A DNA stretch of 64,000 nucleotides, taken from the NCBI RefSeq assembly GCF_963576615.1, contig NC_088708.1, positions 47,293,196 through 47,357,195 of the forward strand. The letters run 5' to 3'. Under the pieces are notes generated by a model that had not been told where the DNA came from, did no database searches, and worked only from the letters and a program-made list of their open reading frames with translations. The stretch is from Watersipora subatra (lineage: Eukaryota; Bryozoa; Gymnolaemata; Cheilostomatida; Watersiporidae). The position numbers and the translations under genes are program-made. Shown piece after piece: positions 26,501-36,300 of the stretch. Position 1 is the first letter of the stretch. Each line of letters starts with the position of its first letter.

Positions 26501-27158
26501 CGCCGTCAATATTACCAGATATTTAAACATTCAATCTGACTTCCATATATCTTTCATAGATTCGTCAGCGGTTGATAGAGCGTCGGCAAAATTTTTTTAA
26601 ACATTGCGCTGGAAAAGTGTCTATCTTTCCAATTGTTGCATAAATTAGTAGATATATAGTCGGGCACTTTACACCCTGATGGTATATATCATACATTTAA
26701 CTGATACATGTCAACTCTGTAAGTAAGCTACTAGACTTGCTTCTTCAGTAAAACTAGTGAAGTACTATCTTATCTCATTCTGCTATCATCATCAACATTT
26801 GCGCACTCTCTAGAATTTGTAGCCTCTGTTTTAGGCATTGCCAAGTTTAGCCTCTGCCATTGGATGTTAAGCTTCAGTCAAAGGTATGTAACATCATCAA
26901 TTTTATGTTTTCTTTTTATTTGAGTTACAAGCAGTTGTTTCTAATAAAAGTGGTTTATACACGTATTTTGATAGGAAAAAGAAGAATGCACTTGCAAATG
27001 AGGTGGTATTGTGCAACCAGCATAGCCCTCCGGTGAGCACAACTCCCGCTCAACTTAATGATAGGAATTTGGATTTCCCCGAAAGGAAACCTTACCACCA
27101 GTCACAAAAAAGACGTGGTGAAGAACTTCCTCTGTGCTGCGAGGAACAATCAGATTGA
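5534..27158 (+). CDS. SLC12A8: Solute carrier family 12 member 8 (SLC12A8/CCC9), 14 coding exons
   Basis: Exons: 5534-5707, 7238-7384, 7655-7846, 10403-10523, 10671-10784, 14391-14592, 16890-16977, 17693-17842, 18779-19041, 21425-21558, 23668-23762, 25867-25984, 26835-26883, 26975-27158. They join in phase to 676 residues (human 714). Family signatures: PWWQ and FGAWDGVF before membrane helix 1, [59 protein letters not shown] and AVDYAYF. The fold is the APC-type transporter with about 12 helices; exon 1 is an acidic cytosolic N-terminus, exons 9-11 a hydrophilic loop, exon 12 a late helix, and exon 14 a basic tail starting RKKK. SLC12A8 is the divergent branch of cation-chloride cotransporters; nicotinamide mononucleotide transport has been proposed for the mouse protein and disputed, so the substrate is open. 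Intron 5 uses a GC donor (10785). A second in-frame ATG lies at 5543. A non-coding first exon upstream is likely. Confidence 0.92.
8225..8420 (-). mobile_element. tRNA-derived SINE-like element, copy 1
   Basis: On the minus strand this has a box A-like GGTGGTTGAGTGACGCAGTG and a box B-like GAGTTCAATTC about 35 bp further on. The flanking body (ATAGTTATTACACATGATGG, CACAGGACTG, GTACTAGT) matches the copy at 46245-46395. It lies in SLC12A8 intron 3 just before dispersed repeat copy B. Confidence 0.55.
8526..9832. repeat. Dispersed repeat, copy B, split by a TTAA-target transposon
   Basis: The halves at 8526-8760 and 9644-9832 align with copy A (3218-3658). The interruption falls at the word GCTCAGTCA/AGGTTATTGG, which is continuous in copy A. 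Located in SLC12A8 intron 3. Confidence 0.75.
8765..9639. mobile_element. Non-autonomous TTAA-target DNA transposon (piggyBac- or Kolobok-like)
   Basis: An 875-bp element flanked by TTAA at 8761-8764 and 9640-9643. Its inverted ends begin AGGTTGACTTGCAACAAAAT on both sides and match for roughly 140 bp with scattered differences, including the shared inner word GATTACAAGCTCTTAAAAGC. No transposase frame remains; short frames inside are not recognisable. TTAA duplication is typical of piggyBac and of Kolobok elements; the ends alone do not decide which. Confidence 0.8.
10869..12130 (-). mobile_element. Helitron-like element, copy 3 (long, tRNA-bearing)
   Basis: Read on the minus strand it begins TCTCAGTGTT near 12130 and ends with a degenerate CCGG hairpin and CTAG at 10869-10872. 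Its 3' 300 bp resembles copies 2, 4 and 6. Between about 11985 and 12050 the plus strand holds a tRNA-like segment with GTAGTTAGATGCGC and GAGTTCAAATCC words. It lies in SLC12A8 intron 5. Confidence 0.55.
13365..14304 (-). mobile_element. Helitron-like element, copy 4 (long, tRNA-bearing)
   Basis: CTAGATGAATATCCAG at 13365 is followed by the AATAAAAGAGTCTTG and AACATTTACCATTCTAAC words shared with the other copies. The tRNA-like region lies near 14160-14232, with GGGAGTTCAAATCC as box B, followed by the GACAGACAGACAAACATT word that marks the 5' end in minus orientation. Same intron and same orientation as copy 3. Confidence 0.55.
14750..14873. repeat. Duplicated palindromic ACGTA-rich segment
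   Basis: A roughly 60-bp unit containing ACGTATTGCCAC and its inverse GTGGCAATACGT occurs twice in tandem, so each unit can fold on itself. Located in SLC12A8 intron 6 soon after the exon-6 donor. Confidence 0.6.
19918..20961 (+). mobile_element. Tc1/mariner transposon relic
   Basis: A 1,044-bp element whose ends are inverted copies of CAGTCATTTGCAAAAGTTTA; the left flank is TA, the right flank CA, so one duplication base has probably changed. The plus strand preserves transposase fragments around two DDE landmarks: [16 protein letters not shown] near 20205 and HDGAPCH followed by [14 protein letters not shown] near 20500-20620. These fall in different frames with stops between them (for example at 20528 and just after IENL), and the coding span is shorter than a full Tc1 gene, so it is dead. 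Located in SLC12A8 intron 9. Confidence 0.85.
20963..21065. repeat. Long near-perfect hairpin next to the Tc1 relic
   Basis: Two arms of about 45 bases, starting ATATCTGTGTACTTTCAGC on the left and its complement on the right, are separated by about 13 bases (GTTGGGTTCCAAT). They differ by only one or two positions. The hairpin begins one base after the Tc1 terminus. Confidence 0.8.
21655..21930. repeat. GGAGGAGCTAA-type degenerate tandem repeat
   Basis: Units of about 20 bp containing GGGAGGAGCTAAGATAA recur about a dozen times with small length changes, in SLC12A8 intron 10. Confidence 0.75.
22255..23527. repeat. 41-bp minisatellite, about 31 copies
   Basis: The unit contains TTGGCCAGCGTTAGTGTTG and ACCTACTGTGGCATG and repeats every 41 bp with few differences. 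Variant order in the first half (near 22285-22940) recurs in the second half (near 22945-23450), which shows a block duplication. The open frames across it arise from the repeat. It fills most of SLC12A8 intron 10. Confidence 0.95.
24258..25450. mobile_element. TA-target DNA transposon (CCCTAGGACACTT family), copy 1
   Basis: A 1,193-bp element between TA dinucleotides; its ends are inverted copies beginning CCCTAGGACACTT, and subterminal TTCGCG-rich words face inward. No transposase is readable, although a 98-codon frame at 24993-25289 is open. The same family occurs at 40149-41808. TA duplication suggests a Tc1/mariner-type or ISL2EU-type enzyme. Located in SLC12A8 intron 11. Confidence 0.75.
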
Positions 27159-29107
27159 CGATGGTCTTGGCTAGCTACCCTCTTAGGTCATTTGATCGTA
27201 TGACCTATATAGCTACACTATTGTGGTGATGGGATGAAAACTAGCCTGCAAATAGGAGCACACCTCCTGCTCATGATTTATTTTTCTTGTTACTTGACAC
27301 TGAGGTTTGTTTGGGCAGAAATCCTGAAATTGAAAGAATTTATAGACATATGGTACATTACGCATCATCAAAAAATACGACACAAATCTCTAAAATATTG
27401 ACCTACACTATAAATTTCACTTCCATAATATTGATTATTGAACATAAGTTGATCGAGCATAATAATTGTAACGTATCGTCTGTTTTGTTACATTTTGTAA
27501 CTAGTCATTTGTGATATATTTTATTACTGCCATGATTATAGTTTTTTAGTAGATTATTACTCCCTTTTTGTCTTTTGTGTTAATATTTTATAGCCACACT
27601 CACAGTCCTCTACAGTTTAGTAAAATACTCAGCCTTGTTTGGTGAGGCTTAAGGTGGCGTTTTAATCTATGGATAATCTGTAAAAGCAATCTGAAACTTT
27701 TATTTGTGTTTTGACCATTCCATAAACTAATTCTCTAAGGATATTCTGGTCATCTAGTCAAAGTTTTGTCACTATTGATGGCAACCAAATCTCTATGTTC
27801 TCCATTGTAGCAATTGTAGCGAATGTTAACTGTTTCTATAACCATTTTAAGTATTGCTTATAAAAATATTAATTTAAATGAAATATATCAGTGTTGTCAA
27901 TTAATTTGTAATGCTCTGTGTAACAACATTGCATTCCAGTTTATCTAGGGTAGGCGCTTGTTATGCAAAATTACCACTTGTCAAAAGGAATTGAGAGAAT
28001 GATTTTGTTTATCAAAATTTTGGTCTTATCCAAAGTTGCTCTACCAGTGAATGTTATCAAGTTTAAGCTTAGTTCATGGCTGTGATTATGCCGAGCTGAT
28101 GCACTGCTAGAACAAGATGCACACTGTGTTTGGATTAATTGCGGAAGAGCTGATTTCGTTGAAGCTTCTGTAGCGGGCCCGTAGGCTTGCTCGTTGTCAC
28201 TGCCTTATACGTATAATACTTGCAGGTTCTACTTCTGTTCTGGTTTGAAGTGATTACTAGCTAGTTATGCTGTAACCTCCACAGACTTATTAGAGTTTCT
28301 GCTTATTTTACTAGCACTGCCTCAAAATAGATGAAAAGGCTGCCGAAAATGTTTGAAACATTTAAAAGTCTAGGAATTAGGTAATATATTGAGAAGCATC
28401 TAGTGCTACCTATTTTTGTATTAGACTAATCGAAACACGAGATAAGTATTTCTAACTCTGAAAAGTACTAAAATTTCACCAAAATTAATTAATTAGCACT
28501 CATAAAACAAAGTTGAAATAATACTGTATTCAGGATCAACCACTATTTTAGCTTATCAAGAAAATTGTCTACATTTCTAAGGTTGTCTGTCTGCTTCTCA
28601 AAACTGCTATGAGTGAGACCGAAATTGAAAACGCCTGATTATTTAGTGGGAGCTACCTTCCCAGCGTTCATTATTGTTTTGAGAGAAAATAACCCCTATT
28701 ACTTTTACTGATTTTGAGGTCAAAAAGCCACCTATACAGCCTATTTGACTGCCAAATGAATGAACTATTATTTTCAATTGATTATAAAATCTAAAACCGA
28801 CAGACATGCTATTAGTGAGCAGCGGTGTACCACATCCTTCCATGTTATACCCAATGTCAAAACATAGGTCTGGTCTTAACCAACCAACCTAGAGAGCAAT
28901 CCCCCTTTGCTCAATATGCTATCCCGCTGAAAACCCTTGCCAACTAACTCCAAATTTCATTAGTTATGAAGTTGATTTGTAAGCAAAAAAATTTATTTAA
29001 AATTAGGCGCAAGAATAATTATGCTATAAGGATTGTCATAGTCTCAGGCCTGTCACAAAGGAGTAAGTTTGTTATCACTAAAACAGGGATCACATGCTAA
29101 GGCATAT
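27159..29107. other. Downstream flank of SLC12A8, no recognised gene
   Basis: After the SLC12A8 stop there is AT-rich DNA probably including its 3' UTR. No convincing poly(A) signal, frame or repeat stood out on either strand. Confidence 0.5.
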
Positions 29108-29342
29108 GGCCAACGGTAAGATTTAAAGAAGATAGCTATTTGTGAGTTTTTAGCCCGCAGTTCCTATCTCGGTTGCGGAATGTTATACAAATGTTATAAA
29201 AGTTATACAGAACTATATTCTTATCTCCATGGTGCTACTGATTACATATAATCGCCAACACAGCTACACATTTTTGAAACCGACTAGAACTCCTAGGCTA
29301 TGATTTCACAAATAGTTATCTTTTTCAAATCTTACCATGGCC
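29108..29342. mobile_element. Small foldback MITE
   Basis: About 235 bp whose ends pair over roughly 40 bases: GGCCAACGGTAAGATTTAAA on the left against the complement of TTTCAAATCTTACCATGGCC on the right. No coding capacity. The superfamily is not evident and no clear target duplication was found. Confidence 0.55.
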
Positions 29343-30773
29343 AACACTGCTCGTATAATTAGATCTGGGTGTTTTTTAATCTCTATAGTGACTATTGCTT
29401 TTTGTAAAGGTTAGCAAAATGGGTTTGAATGACCCCTAATTTTTTTTATCACAAATTGGTCCAAGTTGTATCTAAAATTTCATTTAAAGTTTGCATATTA
29501 GCATCAAACTTATACTCTTATGTCTTCCTACTAATTTACTAGTAAACAGGTGGATGCATTTTATATTATTCTTTCCAAATGAGTGTATCCTTTTTGTCTA
29601 TTCATCATTAACAATAATTATTGTACTTAGAATGACATGCTACCCGAGCAAGATTAAAGCAGCCCCAGTCCTTTCTGAGGTATTACATTTTGGAAAAACT
29701 CTCAATGTTCAGAGCATATTAGCCTTGGCCTTTGAAGAGTCAATTTTAAAGTCACACCATGTTGGTAACCTTGCTCTTTGCATTGGTATGCATGCTACCT
29801 CTCACGTAGCTTAAAAAGATCTTTAACAGAGGAAATTTCCAAGAGCATAGACTTTACTAGACGTTTTCCCTTCTTCTACTGTTGCCTGCTTATACTTTGT
29901 ATACCTACTCTAGTAGAGAATTACATTTGATAGCCTTTATTTTATAGAAAAAGCTGTTGGTAGTTGATAAGCAGGAGCTCGCCACCCCTTCTTAGTTATT
30001 GATATTGGTACTTAGCCGTCCTTTCCACGGCAGTTAACGTTGTTGTTTAGTGAACTGGTTTTTAGAAATTGATACTGTGGTTTGGTAGTCAATTTCCCAT
30101 TAGTAAATGCTGCCTATAGGTGTTGATTAGCAGCCACTTCCTTAATAGCTGATGCTGCATTTTTGTAGTCGCATTGATTAATTATTTGGTAAGTATTATT
30201 TGAAAGTTGATATTCTGATTTGTAATAATTTTGTTGGTAGTTTACTAGCATTAGCAGCGCTACTACCATGACCTTTGTGACCTCAGTCGGAGTAGAGATG
30301 GCATCTTAAAACTTTTGATGCGATCAGACATACAGCATGGCCTTTTAACTTCCATAAAATTAATTAAGTAGATGATGTTTCTAAGTAACTTTAGACAGAA
30401 ATCATGTAACCTCAGCAAAGCAGTTACTTTGAAAACGTTATAGTGTATTTCCTTTGGTGATCATTTCCTAATCTTCAAAATTAGAGTCAGATTGTTTCAA
30501 CAATGTTCTTTACCATTGTCAGCCTGGTAAGTCCAGCCAGCATTGTATCTGGACTGGCTTTCAACTCGGTTTGACCCAGTACATGTACGGCCAAACTTTT
30601 GACAAGGAGACAAAGGAATCCAACTCGGGTGAATCGGCAAAGGCGAATCCTACTTGTGACGTTCGTACATAAGGAGGCAGACGCAGAAGACCCGACTGAG
30701 CACCATAGCACCTTGCTTACTCGTACGGAGTGTCGTGTATTATTATATGCAAATCTATATACAAGTATATATT

Positions 30774-31659
30774 TCTCAAAGTTTGTGTATATATGTGTGT
30801 CTAGCAATAGCTATTAAGAGTCCACGTTCGGATGGATGTGAACTCACGGAGAGTGCTACTGCAAGCTTACAATTCGAAGGCTCTACCCCTTAGCCATACA
30901 AAGTGTAACGATTCAAGACCTATCATATCAGTATGCACTCGCAAATTTTTTAGCACTGCGCCAACATGCTACAATTCCCCTGTTAAGAAATATTTTCGTA
31001 AGGTTCATTTGCTGTATATGGGTCAAGGCCAATTCTTCTCACGCTTTCAATTATAGGAAGAACCGCAACATTCTCTTTGTCATACTATCTTTGTCTGTCA
31101 GACAAAGCCAGTACGATATCTCATTTTTAGGCTACATTTGTACCAGTATCGATAGGTACCAGCATCATCGTATTCAACGTTTTGATGGATAGCTTCTGGT
31201 AGAACAGTAATCTTTTTTATACACACGCACTTTTATGCAAGAATTGTTATTATTAATTCAACATATTCAGGATTTTCATGTCGTTTTTTCAATTCGTATT
31301 AACTGTATCATTACCGACTCATGTTTTACTGTAATCGTAGCAAAACAACTTAATTTAGCTATTACTTGCTAATTATTTCACATCTAAACCCTTTTGTAGT
31401 TTTTTAAAAATTTATTTGACCTGCACAAAACATTTCCCTCATGATATAAAGTTTGAAAGTTACAGTTGTTTGGACAAAGTTTGAAAACCTTCACAGTTGT
31501 TTTTATTTTCTCTTAAATTATTTCAACTGCACAAAACACTTTTCTCATGAAATGTAGTTTGAAAGGTAGTATGGCAAATGCTGTTATATGTTAAATACAA
31601 ATAAGTTTTCTGTGTGAAGACTTTTTTATTCTCGGGGCAACGCCGGGTAGTACAGCTAG
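30774..31659 (+). mobile_element. Helitron-like element, copy 2 (long, tRNA-bearing)
   Basis: Begins TCTCAAAGTTTGTG in a TA-rich tract and ends CGGGGCAACGCCGGGTAG, six bases, CTAG at 31656-31659. The tRNA-like segment lies near 30835-30910 and reads on the minus strand (TGGCTAAGGGGTAGAGC, then GAGTTCACATCC). The final 280 bp match copy 1. Located between SLC12A8 and the UPF0547 gene. Confidence 0.65.
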
Positions 31660-33350
31660 TACACATATATAGATAAAGTTATCTTGAACACAACTTTGTA
31701 GAAGATCAGGAATTGATGTGGTAAATACTTGACGAATCTTCCCAGCTTCCCTTACAATTCTCCGTTGTAAATGTTATTTCACGTAAACAATTAATTAGTT
31801 GCTCCTAAAATTCTCACACAGCATATTACCAACTACTTTTCTTACAATCAGTGGTAAACGAGTTTATAACTAATTGTAAGTATTTATAAACTAACTTACA
31901 ACTGTAAGTTCATTATAACTACTTATAAATTAAGATATAAGTAGTTATAATGATTCTTTACAATTCATCAAGTTAGGCTCACTCATACCTTTAACAGCAT
32001 TAGTCTAAAGAGTCAACTGTAGTAGCGCATGAGAATCACTCAATGAACGATTGAGTAATGTTAAATGTACCATTTAAAGCATGTTTATGACCAACAAAGT
32101 TATTAAAATTTTATTTTATAGGTTTTCCATTATTTTAACGAGTTACAAACATCACATAAGAGAGATAGTGTCAATAGCACAACATTTATAAAGTCATTAA
32201 AATGACCTCAAAGAAACATATATGATATATATTTATTCCTTTTACCAATGAGTTTTTACTTATGGCTATTTGCAATTTATTATACATTGTCAACATGAGA
32301 ATAACTTTATATGCAATTATTGCTCCAGCTGTGTATAGCTGTAGGGGCTATAGGCAAAAATGAGCACTAATGATGTAGTCAATGCATTTAAAATACAACC
32401 AGTGTATTTTAAAAACTGTTTGGGAATTTTATATCAGCGTTTGAAAATATGCCACTACTGTCTTAATTTTTGTATCTTTCCTATGATGCTCAAGAATAAA
32501 GCAATATTTTTTCGATGTGACAGTTAGGGCTACAGTGGTTGCTAGGTAGATGATTGTACGAGCAAAATAAAGCTAGAGCTTTATAGTTCTTTAAATTATA
32601 TTATTCGAGGCAGTAGCTTATAATAATTTTCATCTTTCTAGATTTGTAACTATGAATGGATTGAATGATCCATGTTATATAGCCTAAAGCTCTAAATGTA
32701 TTTATTACATTGTACCATTGACGTTTGGTGCTACCTTGACACCCCAGGGACTTGACACCGGAAGACTCGCGTTCTAAAGGTTGACATACCGGGGTTGTCT
32801 CCCCCCGTCAAAAGTCGATGCCATGCCCATCCAACCGAGAGTTTTTCACAAGTCGCCGACACATCACGAAGACAGTTTGCTAATTAGTAAATTTGCGACC
32901 GTTCCCATTTTGATCGGTCACACCGAAGCGAACAACGACCGGGTTGAAACACGTTGTTATAATTTTGACGTTCGTTCTGAAAAGTGTAGACGCTCGATCC
33001 ATCAACGCTGCTCCGCTTGTGTGTGTAAGTTTCAGTTTCCCTTGATGAAGCCAACTCGCGGACACGTATGTGAATGAACTCGACTGAAGGATCGGCATTA
33101 AAATTGACTGTTCTTGTTCGGTTCTACATTTGCAGCAGATTTATAGCTGCAGCATTACCGTTTGCGATTTACCCTATTCTAGACTATTGGTGTATCATTC
33201 CAAATATTGCCAGTGAGCCCAAGCTTTCACTTCTAGTATTTACTATCCTTGTAGAGAAGGAAAACTCTCGTTATGCACGGCACTTCTTTTTTGTTGAGAT
33301 AATTGTGATGTTTCGTTCGGTTTTATGACATTTTTCAAGGAAAAACAGCA
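31660..33350. other. Upstream flank of the UPF0547 gene
   Basis: Near 31850-31960 there are nested inverted words of the type TAAGTAGTTATAATGA. From about 32730 to 33090 the base composition becomes richer in G, C and CpG, as expected of a promoter or 5' UTR for the gene starting at 33351. The 98-codon frame at 32781-33077 is not recognised. Confidence 0.4.
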
Positions 33351-36300
33351 ATGGTGCAGAAATACTGCCCAACATGCAAAGATTTGGTAAGTCATGCAAG
33401 GTAGTTAATATTAGTAGACATACATACGCACTTTAAGTGTAATTATTATTCTTGTTTTTTATGCTTTGGTATTATAATTAAATTTAGGCGTTTTTGCATG
33501 AAAGCTATTGTACACATACTGTTTCCCCACTGTTTCACGTATCTTGTCAAAGCCTCTGTCTTTGGTATGGAAGTTTTTGAACAAATTTATTTTTGAAGAT
33601 ACCGGTTGCTTGCAAGTCATGTCCTTGTGGCCACAAGTTTGTCAAAACAGTGTTAGAGCCAGACAAATCAGGTTAGTCATATTTTTTAAAACATGTGGTG
33701 TTAACCTATTTTGTATAGCATAAACAATATATTGTATGATCATAATTTCCCTGCTCTTTTCATCTTTTTTATAGTTACACACATACCTGCCAACTCTCAC
33801 GCATTGGGCGTGAGACTCACGCAATCACCCCAAAGAAAAAATGAAAATGCGTGAGATTTTTGCCCCAATTTCCACAATTTTATATATACTATCATTGATA
33901 CATCAATTGCCCCAAAACCAAATCTCACGCATTGCCCCACTCTTGGGTTGGCAGGTCTGGTTACTCAGAACCATCATTTAATTTTTGTAAATACTAAATA
34001 GCTATTTGAACTGATGCAATTTTGGAAGATATGAATTGCTCAGTGATAAAAGGCTTTTACAATATCTGATGGCTTTTTTACTCCTTCAGCACAGTTTTTT
34101 TAATCTTTGTTCCGTTCTGATTTATATAACAAACTTATATTGACTGATGAACTTGCAGAACAACCTAGAACGCTAAATGATTCGCCTCTTGGAAGAGAAG
34201 CAAGTGGTCGTCCGAGGAGACGGTCGGCCATGAACAGTCTGTACTACCATAGCTCTCTTAACCTTTCCAGTTATACACCGAGCAAGCTGGTAAGAGAGTG
34301 CATATGTTTAGGTCTCCATTTTTACACTACACACAAGCTACAGTTGTATATGAAACAAATTTTGATATAAAATAATGCGAAGCATGCAAAAGAGTTTTAG
34401 GTAGTTGGACTGAATAGTGATTACTGTCGTTACAAGTATCATACGGTCAATTCAATTGATCTTTTTTGTACTAGGCAAAAAAAGAGGCCACGAGCGGAAC
34501 TGATTCAACAGGAACACAGCAGACAGAGAATGGATCAGATATTGTCGCCAATCCCGTGAGAGTTAAACGCCGGCGTGGTCGACCACGGCTTACTCCTCTT
34601 CCCAAGTTAGAGCACAAGGAGGAGAAAGAAGAGGCGGAGGAAGTTGAAACTAAGCCTAAGGAGGCAGTCTATCCCGCTCTTCAGCAGAGACGGACCGGGT
34701 GTAAGTTTTGAGAAATCTTATGTGTGGTAAACTGTAGATATAAGCTGGAGTTCCTTTAACAAAGAACGTTTTAAGGTTGGTTAAAACTAATTATTCTTTG
34801 AAGTTGTTTTAATAATTCTAGCTGCTAAAAGGTTAAAAAGTTGGTATTGCCTTTTAACTATAAACTAGTTTGTTAAACTAGGCTGGTCATCAGCGAGAAG
34901 TTGCTTAGCAAGCAAGAGCATTACTGCAGGCTGGTCATAAAAACTCTCAAAATAAGCCATGTTGATAGTATTCGAAATATTAGATGGAAAGCTTGCCCAT
35001 AGTTATACATTTTATTTAGCATCTGTTGAGATTATTAAAATTATATGAAATTGTCGGCTGACTATGTGGAACAACCTAAAAGATTAACATCACAGGAAGT
35101 CATTACAGTAAAAGTAGGTAGACCCCTTGCTGAAAATTTAATGAATAAAGAAATATCAACATGTAAAGTAGGGCTGTGCCAACTGCTAGAAGTTATGCTA
35201 GAATTAATTTAAGAAAAGTCTCTCTATGAATATATCAATTTGGTAACTCTTTTATGATACATTGGTAGTTGTTGTTTGACATCAAAGTCGTCGTTGTCAA
35301 TTGTGACAGCATTTGTGAATAACTTGAGTTCTCAAAGGAACTTTATTGACAAATAAAACTAATAATGGTGGGAATTTATGCTGACCTTTCCTAAACATGT
35401 CTAAATAAGACTAAAGAATTAGTTTGGTTTTTCTACAAACTGCATATTTTTAAGTTTTCACACCTTGACTTAATTTGAAGACGTTTCTGATAGTTTAGTG
35501 TTTGTGTTTTAAATTGAAGTATGTAGGAGTTGTACTGGCTAATAACTCTCCCTGTATCATACAGATAAGACTGCCTGGCCTCACGCTATCCGAGTCACAC
35601 TTGCTAATTGAATTCCCCTGCTGAAATGTTTTTCTAATCAGTATACATGCCATTGAAATGTGTACATGAGTTAATTAAAAACATTTACGACTTTTCAGTG
35701 TCTTGAATATCTGATTTCTGCATTCTGTCATCCAATCAGTTTGCCACGCATACATAGTAGAGTCTTTGACTGTTTCAGTAACTTCCTCATTTGCTTCATA
35801 TAAACTGACATCAAGTGCCAGCTCCCATCATATTCGTAGTTGTCTAGCTAGCCTGACCAGGGCAAGTGTCAGTTACGGTAACCTACATGGAACTTGCAAT
35901 AAAGATACTTACTTATAAATTTGCTTTGTATTTAATTACTGCATAAATGCCATACGGCATTGTCATCGATGTGAGATTCTATAATTTTATCACAAAGAGC
36001 TCAGAAGTTATGAAGATGTGTATTAAAAAAAAGTTCTAGATTAGGAGCAACAATTTATTTACAAAAAAGTATTTGTAAGTTGTTTCTGTCGCTGGATTGT
36101 TTTATAGTTGCCTCTGAGCCCTATTTCTTGGTGTCTCTGTAAATAACTTAGCCTCTCTCCTGCTTTTTGTAATGCTATAAATAAAATCTGGCACAAACTC
36201 GATGCCATTCAAATGGAGTGCTGACGCAAAACTGGCAAAAGGGAAATTGGACATGAACATAATAGACACGCATCTGCTGTGTGGTGCAACCACGGTTGGC

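Noticed and set aside
29491-29814. 107-codon frame in the SLC12A8/UPF0547 interval
   Set aside because: Composition follows the AT-rich background and no family or splice context could be recognised.
30487-30807. Minus-strand 106-codon frame
   Set aside because: It overlaps the 5' end of a Helitron-like copy and has no recognisable domain.
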